From RGIG3102 sp964525015 (GTDB taxonomy: Bacteria > Bacillota > Clostridia > Oscillospirales > Ruminococcaceae): a stretch of DNA of 55,806 bases. The notes beneath the pieces were generated by a model. It was not told the origin of the DNA, did not search any database, and saw only the letters and a program-made list of their open reading frames with translations. The stretch's first letter is position 1, and each line of letters begins with the position of its first letter. The position numbers were made by a program, and so were the translations under genes. Where the stretch lies: the NCBI GenBank assembly GCA_964525015.1, contig CAZGFY010000012.1, positions 1 to 55,806 on the forward strand, written 5' to 3'. This document shows positions 31,576-39,157 of the stretch, piece by piece.

Positions 31576-32460
31576 CTATTTATTTTCTTTTTTAAATGAT
31601 TTAAATTCAATTTCACTTAAAACAAGGCTGATTAAAATCAAGCTTCCCCCTATTAATAAATTAAAAGTGAATTTTTCAAATCCCCATAATATACTAAACA
31701 AGCTTCCAAACACACCTTCTAATAATAGTATCAAACTTGCGCTACTTGCCGAAACATATTTTTGAGCTAGCACTTGAAGAGTTTGAGCGATAAAGCTAGA
31801 TCCAACTCCAAGATATAAAATAGGAAGTATAATTTCATTTATATTTATATTTGGAATATTCGCACTTTCAAACACAAAAAAGTAAATTAAAGAACCCAAA
31901 AATAATGTTAACCCCAATAAGAAAGCTCCTGCTGCAAAATGGCCACCCTCAGGTGGTTTTGCAAGCATAACTATTGCTAATGCAAATAAAAAAGCACACA
32001 GTAAAGTGTATAAATCTCCTATATTTATAACAAAATCTGAATTAAAAATTCCAGATAAAATAGCCATACCTAAAAGGCAAATTCCAACTGCAATAAACAC
32101 TTTTAATTTAGGCTTTGTTTTATACATTACCCAAGCTATTAATGGAACCATAACCACATTTGTAGTAGTTAAAAACGAAGAGTTAGATGGAGCTGTATAT
32201 TGAGCACCAATTGATTGAAACAAAAAACCTCCAAAGTTAAAAATACCTATAAGCAGTCCTATTTTTAATTGCTCTTTAGACATATTGATAACCTGTTTTG
32301 GGAAAAAGGCAAAAACTAAAAGTGTGAAAATAAACCCTCTGACAACATTTAAAAGTCCTGGAGTAAATCCGGCATCAAGTATAATTTTGGTTGCAACAAA
32401 TCCACCACCCCAAATAATTGTAGCTAATAATAGCAGTAAGCCTGCTGTTTGTTTTTTCAT
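31576..32460 (-). CDS. DMT-superfamily (EamA) transporter
   Basis: 294 residues with ten hydrophobic segments as two five-helix EamA repeats. Family marks are LATIIWGGGFVATK near the N terminus and a late LLLEGVFGSLFSILWG. Members export or import small metabolites; the substrate cannot be read from sequence. GAAAGGAATAG precedes the ATG. Single gene, divergent from apbE. Confidence 0.85.
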   Translation of the reverse strand: MKKQTAGLLLLLATIIWGGGFVATKIILDAGFTPGLLNVVRGFIFTLLVFAFFPKQVINMSKEQLKIGLLIGIFNFGGFLFQSIGAQYTAPSNSSFLTTTNVVMVPLIAWVMYKTKPKLKVFIAVGICLLGMAILSGIFNSDFVINIGDLYTLLCAFLFALAIVMLAKPPEGGHFAAGAFLLGLTLFLGSLIYFFVFESANIPNININEIILPILYLGVGSSFIAQTLQVLAQKYVSASSASLILLLEGVFGSLFSILWGFEKFTFNLLIGGSLILISLVLSEIEFKSFKKENK

Positions 32461-32573
32461 GAATCATCTATTCCTTTCTATATTTATACATCATTAATAA
32501 ATATTATATCAAAACTAAGCATATAAAACAACTTGTAATAATTTTTTCATTACTAGATTTTATTTTTTTGTGG

Positions 32574-32579
32574 TATAAT
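32574..32579 (+). promoter_or_regulatory. Extended -10 box upstream of apbE
   Basis: TGTGG-TATAAT at 32570-32579 with no good -35 box; 36 bases before the apbE start. Confidence 0.45.
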
Positions 32580-32615
32580 ATTCTTATAATTTAAAGAAAA
32601 GGAATTTTATTTATT

Positions 32616-33743
32616 TTGAAAAGAAAAATTTTAAGTTTAATATTAGCTTTTAGCATACTGCTTGTTTCTTGCACTAGTGAAAACACCACTAGTAGCGACA
32701 CTACATCTATGGACACTTCACACATATCACAGGAAGCTCGAGAAAAGCACTCCACTGTTATTTTTGATGTGTTTGATACGATTATCTCTGTTGTAACATA
32801 TCAAGATGCCGATGATTTTGAAAAAATGAAGCAAACCATAGAAGATGAGTATATTAAATACCACCAGCTTTACGATGTTTACAATAATTATGAAGATATA
32901 AATAATATCAAAACAATAAATGATAATGCCGGCGTTGCCCCTGTGGTGGTGGATGAAGAGATTATCAATCTATTAGAATTTTCAAAAGAATGGTACTATA
33001 AAACCGATGGAAAATTTGATATCTCTATGGGTAATTTACTTTCTGTGTGGAGCGATGTGAGAAGCGATGCCACTAATGGAATTGAATACACCTTGCCAAA
33101 TTACGATGATTTAAAATTAATCGCAGATACTGCTAATATTGAAGCTATCGAAATTGATAGAGAAAACTCAACTGTTTATATAAATGATGCAAATGTTCAA
33201 ATCGACGTTGGCGCAGTGGCAAAAGGATATGCAACCGAGCAAATAGCACTGCTTTTAGAAGAAAATTATGATAACTTTGCAATTTCAGCAGGTGGAAACG
33301 TTAGAATTCACGGACAGCCTTTTGATGGCGAAAGGTCGAGGTGGGCTATCGGAATTGATAATCCAAATGTGGACGAAAACTACTTTCCTAAAGGTGGCAC
33401 AGTTGATACTGCTTTTATAAATGGTAATATGTCAGTGGTGTGTTCCGGTGGATACCAACGCTACTTTGTTCACGAAGGTGAAAGATACCACCATCTAATT
33501 GATTTACAAACTTTATACCCCGCTAATATATATAATGGCGTGGCTATTATTTACCCAGATAGTGGGGTTGCTGATGTTCTCTCAACTGCTGTTTTCTTTA
33601 TGCCTCCAGAAGAGGCACTTGAATTTATATCAAGCATTGATGGTGCTGCAGCCCAGCTTATAACCACCAACGAAACAGTGTATGCCTCTGAAAACATAAA
33701 TTTATACCTTCAAAGTGCTGGTATAACAAATACTACACCATAA
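32616..33743 (+). CDS. apbE: FAD:protein FMN transferase, lipoprotein (ApbE)
   Basis: Attaches FMN covalently to threonine of target flavoproteins, such as Rnf and Nqr subunits. 375 residues: signal peptide with lipobox LVSC (Cys19), so anchored outside the cytoplasmic membrane. The ApbE core has DVGAVAKGYATEQIA, SAGGNVRIHG and VVCSGGYQRYF with HHLIDLQTLYPA. The latter usually reads HIIDPxTG, so this stretch is divergent. The start is TTG; AAAGGA is rather far upstream (12 bases). No rnf or nqr genes in the window. Confidence 0.9.
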   Translation: MKRKILSLILAFSILLVSCTSENTTSSDTTSMDTSHISQEAREKHSTVIFDVFDTIISVVTYQDADDFEKMKQTIEDEYIKYHQLYDVYNNYEDINNIKTINDNAGVAPVVVDEEIINLLEFSKEWYYKTDGKFDISMGNLLSVWSDVRSDATNGIEYTLPNYDDLKLIADTANIEAIEIDRENSTVYINDANVQIDVGAVAKGYATEQIALLLEENYDNFAISAGGNVRIHGQPFDGERSRWAIGIDNPNVDENYFPKGGTVDTAFINGNMSVVCSGGYQRYFVHEGERYHHLIDLQTLYPANIYNGVAIIYPDSGVADVLSTAVFFMPPEEALEFISSIDGAAAQLITTNETVYASENINLYLQSAGITNTTP

Positions 33744-33746
33744 AAA

Positions 33747-33793
33747 AGTGAAGAGTGAAAAGTTAAGATATTGATAACTTTTCATTCTTCACT
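33747..33793. terminator. Long hairpin between apbE and the GNAT gene
   Basis: 19-base arms (33747-33765 and 33775-33793) with a single G-U position, 9-base loop, followed by CTTT. It lies 3 bases after the apbE stop and between convergent genes. Confidence 0.8.
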
Positions 33794-33826
33794 CTTTAAT
33801 TATAAATAATCTTAACAAAAATAAGA

Positions 33827-34372
33827 TTATTTATTTAATTCTTCCCATTCTTCTCTTAAAACTCCATAGCTTACAGAGTCGTAGTATTCGCCGTTTACTA
33901 TTCTTGCTTTTCTATATCTTGCCTCGCAAACAAAGCCTAGTTTTTCTGAAAGTTTCATCATTCTTTCATTGCCCGACCAAGTGGTTAATCCGAGCCTTAC
34001 TATCTCTGTTTTTTCTAAAAACAATTTACTAACCCATAATTTTAAAGCCTTTGCTCCAACGCCCTTTCCCCAGTATTTCTCATTGCAAACAACTATTCCT
34101 ATCTCTATCCAGTTTGTTTCCTTTGATTTATAATGCCAAGTAACTTCGCCTATGTATTCATCATTATTTTCATTTGCAATAATCATTTTATTAAAGCTCA
34201 CTTCTCCTTTTTTTAAAGAAGTTCTCATTTTTTCAATACGCTCTAATAATTCTTCCTCAGTTTCCTTTTCATAATAAGGTCCATTAAACTTATGATATTC
34301 TCTTGATGGCTTATTTAAATCAAAATATTCATCTAAATCTGATATTTTTAAATTCCTAAGTATTATATTCAT
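33827..34372 (-). CDS. GNAT acetyltransferase, RimJ/RimL type
   Basis: About 181 residues. Conserved parts are the N-terminal ILRNLKISDLDEYFDL, the acetyl-CoA loop region CNEKYWGKGVGAKALKLWV and MKLSEKLGFVCEARYRKARIVNGEYYDSVSYGVLREEW, all typical of the RimJ/RimL/SpeG-like branch. The start is the ATG at 34372, 6 bases after AAGGAG. It follows the unknown gene at 34440 by 67 bases with no terminator, so they may be one unit. Substrate unknown. Confidence 0.87.
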   Translation of the reverse strand: MNIILRNLKISDLDEYFDLNKPSREYHKFNGPYYEKETEEELLERIEKMRTSLKKGEVSFNKMIIANENNDEYIGEVTWHYKSKETNWIEIGIVVCNEKYWGKGVGAKALKLWVSKLFLEKTEIVRLGLTTWSGNERMMKLSEKLGFVCEARYRKARIVNGEYYDSVSYGVLREEWEELNK

Positions 34373-34439
34373 TTTATACTCCTTCATTATTAAGTATCCC
34401 TATTTTAATATATTAGCATTTATATTAACCTTCGTTACA

Positions 34440-34748
34440 CTATTTGCAAATATCGCAATTTTCCATTAGCATTTTAGAATATATAATTTTTTCTTGGCTA
34501 AAAGAATTCTTTGTTAGTGGAAGGCTAAATTTTGCTTGCAGATAATCAAAAGGATATGCTTTTTGATTTATTATATTTAATCTCACACTTTTTGTAATAT
34601 CTTCCGAGCCAAATCTATGCCTTAAAGAAAAATTTTCATCGGTGGTTTTTATCTGCTCAGAAAATTTACTATTTAATTTTGATTCTTTATCAAGCATTAG
34701 TAATGCATTTGCAAACTTTAAATAAATTATACTGCTATCTTTTTTCAT
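34440..34748 (-). CDS. Hypothetical protein, 102 residues
   Basis: I do not recognise this protein. It begins MKKDSSIIYLKFANALLMLD, is mixed alpha/beta in appearance, has no membrane segment and ends with a Cys pair (CDICK). It lies downstream of an excellent promoter overlapped by a 48-bp inverted repeat, and GGAAGGA is upstream of the ATG, so it is probably expressed and repressor-controlled. It might instead be a fragment of a larger protein. Confidence 0.5.
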   Translation of the reverse strand: MKKDSSIIYLKFANALLMLDKESKLNSKFSEQIKTTDENFSLRHRFGSEDITKSVRLNIINQKAYPFDYLQAKFSLPLTKNSFSQEKIIYSKMLMENCDICK

Positions 34749-34797
34749 ATCTCACTTTTTCCTTCCAACTTTTATAATACATTCATTACTAGCATTG

Positions 34798-34865
34798 CAC
34801 TACACTATATGTAGTACTTTTTTGAGTACCATATATAGTATAGTGTTTTTGCTATAAATTGTCAA
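34798..34865 (-). promoter_or_regulatory. Promoter with large palindromic operator
   Basis: Minus strand TTGACA (34860-34865), 17-base spacer, TATACT (34837-34842). Arms of 21 bases (34798-34818 and 34825-34845) match at 18 of 21 positions around a 6-base centre and cover the -10 and transcript start. Confidence 0.7.
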
Positions 34866-34897
34866 GAAATTTGCAAAAAATACAGCCCCTATTAAAT

Positions 34898-34936
34898 AAA
34901 ACTCAAGGAATGACCTTCGCCATTCCTTTTAGTTTT
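34898..34936 (-). terminator. Terminator of the 129-residue gene
   Basis: AAGGAATG/CATTCCTT plus AAAACT/AGTTTT form a two-part stem across an internal loop; U-rich on the minus strand. It lies about 60 bases past the stop at 34994. Confidence 0.6.
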
Positions 34937-34993
34937 TTATATAATTTGGTCAATCGATATAATCAAAGCTCGTCTAAACTCTGATAATATTTT

Positions 34994-35383
34994 TTAAACA
35001 GTCACCTTTGCTTTTGTAAATTCAATTTTATTTTTCAATATAAATTTTAAATATTTAATAGCATCATCGCTAAATTGCACTGATGATATATCAAGTTCAA
35101 TCATCACTGTTTTCTCTTTGTAAACTAATTCAAGCACTATTACCCCGCTTGAAAAGAAAGCTTTTTTTAAAACTCCATACCCATTGATACCATAGCTTGT
35201 ATTTATATAATCTGTTGAGTTTGGAATATATCTTCCATTCTCGTCCTCTTTATATTCTCTATTTAAAACAACAAACTGCCTTATTCTATTTGATGTATCA
35301 TCCGATAAAACAACTGATATATCTTTCTCTTTTAAATTTATATCACTAAAAACACTTTTAACTTTCATTTTAACATTTTCCAT
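34994..35383 (-). CDS. Hypothetical protein, 129 residues
   Basis: Unrecognised, soluble, no signal peptide. The middle carries IRQFVVLNREYKEDENGRYI and INGYGVLKKAFFSSGVIVLELV, which faintly recalls the Imm10-type immunity proteins, but I cannot support that by eye and no toxin gene is near. GAAAGGAAA lies upstream of the ATG. Monocistronic with its own terminator. Confidence 0.55.
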   Translation of the reverse strand: MENVKMKVKSVFSDINLKEKDISVVLSDDTSNRIRQFVVLNREYKEDENGRYIPNSTDYINTSYGINGYGVLKKAFFSSGVIVLELVYKEKTVMIELDISSVQFSDDAIKYLKFILKNKIEFTKAKVTV

Positions 35384-35452
35384 AAGTAAAGTAGTTTCCT
35401 TTCATTTTTAATCTATATTCTCTAAATATAATATCATTTTTTATATAAAAAT

Positions 35453-35481
35453 AGCAAGCAAAGTTTTTCACTTTGCCTGCT
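35453..35481 (-). terminator. Terminator of sppA and the preceding cluster
   Basis: AGCA-GCAAAGT (35453-35464) and ACTTTGC-TGCT (35470-35481), each arm with one bulged base; 6 bases past the sppA stop, U-rich on the minus strand. Confidence 0.75.
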
Positions 35482-35486
35482 GTTTT

Positions 35487-36527
35487 TTAATTTTGATATA
35501 TATATAGTGGTATCCCTGCCATTTTATCATCAATTATCTCGCTTATTTGTGCTAAATCGCTTGATTGGTTATCATTAGCATTTGCAAAAAGCAAATCTGT
35601 CCAAGATAGCTGAGTTGGGTGATTGTAGTAGATATAATTTAAATCTGCTTGAAGAGTTTGCATAACTAAAACTTCTGCATCTTCAAGTGGCATTAACTGA
35701 TCTATAAGTCCATTTTCAAGCCCTTGCTGAGCGGTATAAATTCTGCCATCTGCAATTTCTTTAACCTGCTCGATAGACATATTTCTTCCCTCGCTCACTA
35801 TGCTAGTAAACTGCTCATAACTCTCATCAACAATTGATTGATATATTGCTCTTTGTTCTTCGTTTAATTCTCCAGCACCCATGCCCTTATTAGCACCTGA
35901 TACTATCATCACTTCTTCAATTCCGATATTTTCATATAGCTGTGATAAATCAAGATAAGAGATTATAACGCCGATTGAGCCTGTTGTAGTATTTCTATTT
36001 GCATATATTTCATCGGCTGCACAAGCTATATAATACGCCCCAGATGCTGCTGTTTCTTCAAAGTATGCATATATTGGTCTGCCTGTTTCCTCTTTATATT
36101 CCATTAATTTTAAATAAAATTCATCCGAATGATAAACAGTTCCACCACCACTACTAATTTTTAAAAATATGCCCTTATTAGTATCATCCTGCATTAGTTC
36201 ATCAACAGTTTGCATTAAAAATGAATGATTATAACTTACACTATCAAAGGTTTCAGTATTTTGTATTGTTCCATAAATATGAAGTACTGCAACGCTCTCC
36301 CCATATTCATTCCCACTACTAACCGTTCTTTGTATTCCATCTTCCGAGCCAAAACTTTGAGCTATAAAGAAAACACTAATAATTGAGATAATTATAAATA
36401 AGGCAATTATTATAGTTGTCGTGGTTTTCTTTTTATTTCTTTTTGCTATATACTGAGCTGCATAAGGATTTTGATTTTGATTATACATCCCTTGATTTAT
36501 TATATTGCTATTAAAATTATTATCCAT
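35487..36527 (-). CDS. sppA: Signal peptide peptidase SppA
   Basis: Membrane-bound S49-family serine protease that degrades remnant signal peptides. 346 residues: Asn-rich cytoplasmic N terminus, one transmembrane helix (about 36-56), then the protease domain. The Ser-Lys dyad is seen as Ser162 (AASGAYYIA) and Lys214 (SGANKGMGA). It is the short, single-domain Gram-positive form. It follows divIC by 13 bases and appears to be the last gene of the spoVB-to-divIC cluster, an uncommon neighbour. Confidence 0.93.
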   Translation of the reverse strand: MDNNFNSNIINQGMYNQNQNPYAAQYIAKRNKKKTTTTIIIALFIIISIISVFFIAQSFGSEDGIQRTVSSGNEYGESVAVLHIYGTIQNTETFDSVSYNHSFLMQTVDELMQDDTNKGIFLKISSGGGTVYHSDEFYLKLMEYKEETGRPIYAYFEETAASGAYYIACAADEIYANRNTTTGSIGVIISYLDLSQLYENIGIEEVMIVSGANKGMGAGELNEEQRAIYQSIVDESYEQFTSIVSEGRNMSIEQVKEIADGRIYTAQQGLENGLIDQLMPLEDAEVLVMQTLQADLNYIYYNHPTQLSWTDLLFANANDNQSSDLAQISEIIDDKMAGIPLYIYQN

Positions 36528-36540
36528 CTACACTTTCTCT

Positions 36541-36828
36541 CTACTTTTCAGTTTGAATATCTATAAAAACTCTTTCCTCATCATCCGCATACCCAAGCTT
36601 TTCTCTTGCTAATCGCTCTAAATATACAGTGATATCTTCTTCTTCTAAAATTCTCTCTTGTTCGGCTATATCCATTTCTAGCTGTGATTGAACTTCTAAA
36701 AGAGCTTCATATTCCTGCTTTTGTTGCATTAGATTGAATTGATTTGATATGAGATTTACAGTTAAATATAAAATAAATGAAAACATTGCAATATGGCTAA
36801 TTTTAATTTTTCTAAATTTTTTCTTCAT
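36541..36828 (-). CDS. divIC: Septum formation initiator DivIC/FtsB-like
   Basis: 95 residues: a short basic N terminus, one transmembrane helix (about 11-28), a coiled coil (QQKQEYEALLEVQSQLEMDIAEQERILEEED) and the end motif YLERLAREKLGYADDEERVFID. DivIC/FtsB forms the division complex with FtsL and DivIB at the septum. GAGGTGA lies 7 bases before the ATG. Position after yabQ is the standard arrangement in Clostridia. Confidence 0.92.
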   Translation of the reverse strand: MKKKFRKIKISHIAMFSFILYLTVNLISNQFNLMQQKQEYEALLEVQSQLEMDIAEQERILEEEDITVYLERLAREKLGYADDEERVFIDIQTEK

Positions 36829-36893
36829 CTCATCTTCACCTCACTTTCATCTAAATCTTAATTTTCACACACTTATTTATTATAAAGTCTATT

Positions 36894-37340
36894 TTATTCA
36901 TTATACAATAAAACGTCATCACTTTTCAATAATATTTTATCATTTTCACATTTTTTTGTATCTGTTTTTTTCTTTATTTTCACGCTAATACTCACTTTTT
37001 CTTTAAAATGCCTTAAAAGTATTGAAAAACCACTAAAATACAAATTAAAAATAAGCTTTAGTATTTTTGAAAAACTAAAGCGAGATAGTAAAAAACCTGT
37101 AAATGAAAATAAAATATGATACCACCTTAAAATGCTATAATTTGCAAAAGATATAACATAACTAAAGATAACAATTGCAAAAATCACACTAATTAATATA
37201 TCTTTTATAAAAATCATAATCTTAGTTTTATAAAAAACACTTTTTAAAATTTCATTTATAAAGCTCACTATAAATCCAGCAGATAAAGAATAGATACAAT
37301 CCTCAAGTATAAATCTATAGTTTTCAGGTTCAAATATCAT
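36894..37340 (-). CDS. yabQ: Spore cortex protein YabQ
   Basis: 148 residues, an integral membrane protein with four or five hydrophobic segments and a lysine-rich C terminus. The start region FILEDCIYSLSAGFIVSFINEILK and location after yabP identify it as YabQ, which in Bacillus is needed for spore cortex synthesis and sits in the outer forespore membrane. The start overlaps the yabP stop (ATGA), so translation is coupled. The sequence itself is weakly conserved; context carries the call. Confidence 0.82.
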   Translation of the reverse strand: MIFEPENYRFILEDCIYSLSAGFIVSFINEILKSVFYKTKIMIFIKDILISVIFAIVIFSYVISFANYSILRWYHILFSFTGFLLSRFSFSKILKLIFNLYFSGFSILLRHFKEKVSISVKIKKKTDTKKCENDKILLKSDDVLLYNE

Positions 37341-37612
37341 TTAAATAAAAACCCCTTTATCCCTTTTTCTTTTATTTTATTCACTTTGTATTGTATGCTT
37401 TGAATATCCCCAGTAAGCTTTAATATTCCTTCTTTTGAATTAATTTCACCAGCTAGTAAATCTGTTCCAGTAATGATAATTTTCCCAAAATCTGTTTCTA
37501 AGCTTATATTATGTTCATCATAAGATACAACTTTTATAACCCCTTGCACAATCATATCTTTTCTATTCACAACTTCGATTTTATGCATTAAAAAAACATT
37601 ATCTGCCATCAT
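37337..37612 (-). CDS. yabP: Sporulation protein YabP
   Basis: YabP/YqfC family, about 91 residues: all-beta protein with VVSYDEHNISLETDFGKIIITGTDL and KEGILKLTGDIQSIQY. Needed with YabQ for cortex formation in sporulating cells. Two adjacent ATG codons (37612, 37609) both fit AAAGGA; the second has better spacing. In Bacillus yabP and yabQ are under sigma E. Confidence 0.92.
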   Translation of the reverse strand: MMADNVFLMHKIEVVNRKDMIVQGVIKVVSYDEHNISLETDFGKIIITGTDLLAGEINSKEGILKLTGDIQSIQYKVNKIKEKGIKGFLFK

Positions 37613-37682
37613 TATATCCTTTCCTTTCTAAATGTTTTCACTATTTTAGTTTTAAGATATAAATATGACAGATTTTATTTTT

Positions 37683-37928
37683 TTATTCTTCGATAACGGT
37701 GTACATTTCTCTTGCGCCATCTTTACTTTGGGTATTTTCAATTGAAAGAACCCTCACCTTAACGCCTTTTTGAGCAAACATAATTTCTATTTCATCACCA
37801 ATTTTCACTTTATAAGATGGCTTTACTTCTTTTCCATTAACGATTATTCTCCCAGCGTCTGCAACATCGTTTGCAACGCTTCTTCTTTTAATAAGCCTTG
37901 AAACTTTTAAAAATTTATCAATACGCAT
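37683..37928 (-). CDS. rqcP: S4-domain protein RqcP (YabO/Hsp15-like)
   Basis: 81 residues. An S4 RNA-binding domain fills the N-terminal part (MRIDKFLKVSRLIKRRSVANDVADAGRIIVNGKEVKPSYKVKIGDEIEI). RqcP works with RqcH on stalled 50S subunits to add poly-alanine tails in ribosome quality control. GAAAGGGA lies upstream. Sits between hup and yabP, the usual place in Firmicutes. Confidence 0.92.
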   Translation of the reverse strand: MRIDKFLKVSRLIKRRSVANDVADAGRIIVNGKEVKPSYKVKIGDEIEIMFAQKGVKVRVLSIENTQSKDGAREMYTVIEE

Positions 37929-37993
37929 TCTAATATTCCCTTTCTAAAATTCAAATTTAACTTTTTGATTATATTTAGTTGCAGATAAAAAAT

Positions 37994-38016
37994 AAAGTCG
38001 GCTAAAAGCCGACTTT
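37994..38016 (-). terminator. Hairpin after hup
   Basis: Perfect 10-bp arms AAAGTCGGCT (37994-38003) and AGCCGACTTT (38007-38016), then a U-rich stretch on the minus strand. It lies 8 bases past the hup stop and separates hup from rqcP; probably partial, giving much more hup mRNA. Confidence 0.8.
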
Positions 38017-38023
38017 AAAATTC

Positions 38024-38296
38024 TTATTTAATAGCATCTTTTAAAGCTTTGCTAGCTTTGAATGCTGGAGATTTGCTTGCTTTGATAGTCATTGGCTCTT
38101 GAGTTTTTGGGTTAATCCCTTTTCTTTCGCCTCTTTCTTTAACTTCAAATGTACCAAATCCAACTAAAGAAATTTTATCACCTTTTTTTAATGTTTCTGT
38201 AATTGATTCTAAAACTGCGCTAACTGCTTTATCAGCATCTTTTTTTGTTAGTTCTGATTTTTCAGCAACTAATGCAACTAATTCTGTTTTTGTCAT
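38024..38296 (-). CDS. hup: DNA-binding protein HU
   Basis: 90 residues, the normal length. Nucleoid-associated HU/IHF family protein: MTKTELVALVAEKSELTKKDADKAV, GDKISLVGFGTFEVKERGERKGINPKT with the DNA-bending arm, and KASKSPAFKASKALKDAIK. Dimer that bends and compacts DNA. GGAGGAAA lies upstream. Located between mazG and rqcP as in many Clostridia. Confidence 0.97.
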   Translation of the reverse strand: MTKTELVALVAEKSELTKKDADKAVSAVLESITETLKKGDKISLVGFGTFEVKERGERKGINPKTQEPMTIKASKSPAFKASKALKDAIK

Positions 38297-38342
38297 TTTT
38301 AATTTCCTCCAAAAAATATAATCATTTTATTTAATTTTATAT

Positions 38343-39107
38343 TTATTTTATAAAATCGTCTTTGAATATTATATCAAATGATTCATCGTTTTGCAACGAT
38401 AATTTCTCAAAATTCACAACTTTTTCTGTAAAATTACTGGTAAATTCCTTTAAAATCTCTTCCGAATCCTCTTTTTTAAGTCTAACTAGGTTTGAAACTT
38501 CAAAAAGCAGCCTTGAAAGTGTTTCTTTTTGATTATCTATATTATTACCCTCTATCTCACTAATTAAGCTTTTTATACTATCAATACTTCTTTTTTCATC
38601 TGCTAAAACTTTGATATTTCCAGCTTGCATTCTTTTTTGAATTTTATTAGCATACATAAGTGAGGGAAAAACTTTTGGCACACTTTTTAGTTTTTCTTCT
38701 AGGCTTTCAAATCCTTTAGTTTGGTTTTTTATCTCCTCCCACTTTTCTAAAACTTTATTTGTATTAGTAGTATTATCTGCATTTTTAAATACATGCGGAT
38801 GACGGACAACAATTTTTTGCGCTATATCATTTATAACATCTTCTAAATTAAAATTGCCCACTTCTTCTTCAAATTGGCTATGCAAAACTATTTGCAGTAA
38901 AACATCGCCAAGTTCTTCTTTTAAAAGCTCGGTATCTTCTAAATCAATAGCCTCTAAAACTTCGTATGTTTCCTCAACAAAGTTCTTTTTAATAGAGAAA
39001 TGGTCTTGCTCTTTATCCCACGGACAGCCATTTTCCTTATCTCTTAATCTCGCCACTATATCCTTAAAATCTTTAAGCGTGTATCTATCCTTAAATTCAA
39101 ATTCCAT
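38343..39107 (-). CDS. mazG: Nucleoside triphosphate pyrophosphohydrolase MazG
   Basis: Hydrolyses (d)NTPs to monophosphates; house-cleaning enzyme. 254 residues with two MazG repeats. The first has the metal-binding set CPWDKEQDHFSIKKNFVEETYEVLEAIDLED...EELGDVLLQIVLHSQ and RHPHVF, with KVLEKWEEIK after it. The second repeat (from about 160) is more diverged. No SAM methylase domain is fused, unlike YabN. Ribosome site AAAGGA is somewhat far from the ATG. Confidence 0.92.
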   Translation of the reverse strand: MEFEFKDRYTLKDFKDIVARLRDKENGCPWDKEQDHFSIKKNFVEETYEVLEAIDLEDTELLKEELGDVLLQIVLHSQFEEEVGNFNLEDVINDIAQKIVVRHPHVFKNADNTTNTNKVLEKWEEIKNQTKGFESLEEKLKSVPKVFPSLMYANKIQKRMQAGNIKVLADEKRSIDSIKSLISEIEGNNIDNQKETLSRLLFEVSNLVRLKKEDSEEILKEFTSNFTEKVVNFEKLSLQNDESFDIIFKDDFIK

Positions 39108-39157
39108 ATTTAAAAATCCATCCTTTTTTAGTGATAATACTAATTGTACATCTTTTA

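Noticed and set aside
36749..36988. Plus-strand frame opposite divIC and yabQ
   Set aside because: Phe/His/Ile-rich low-complexity product antisense to well-supported genes.
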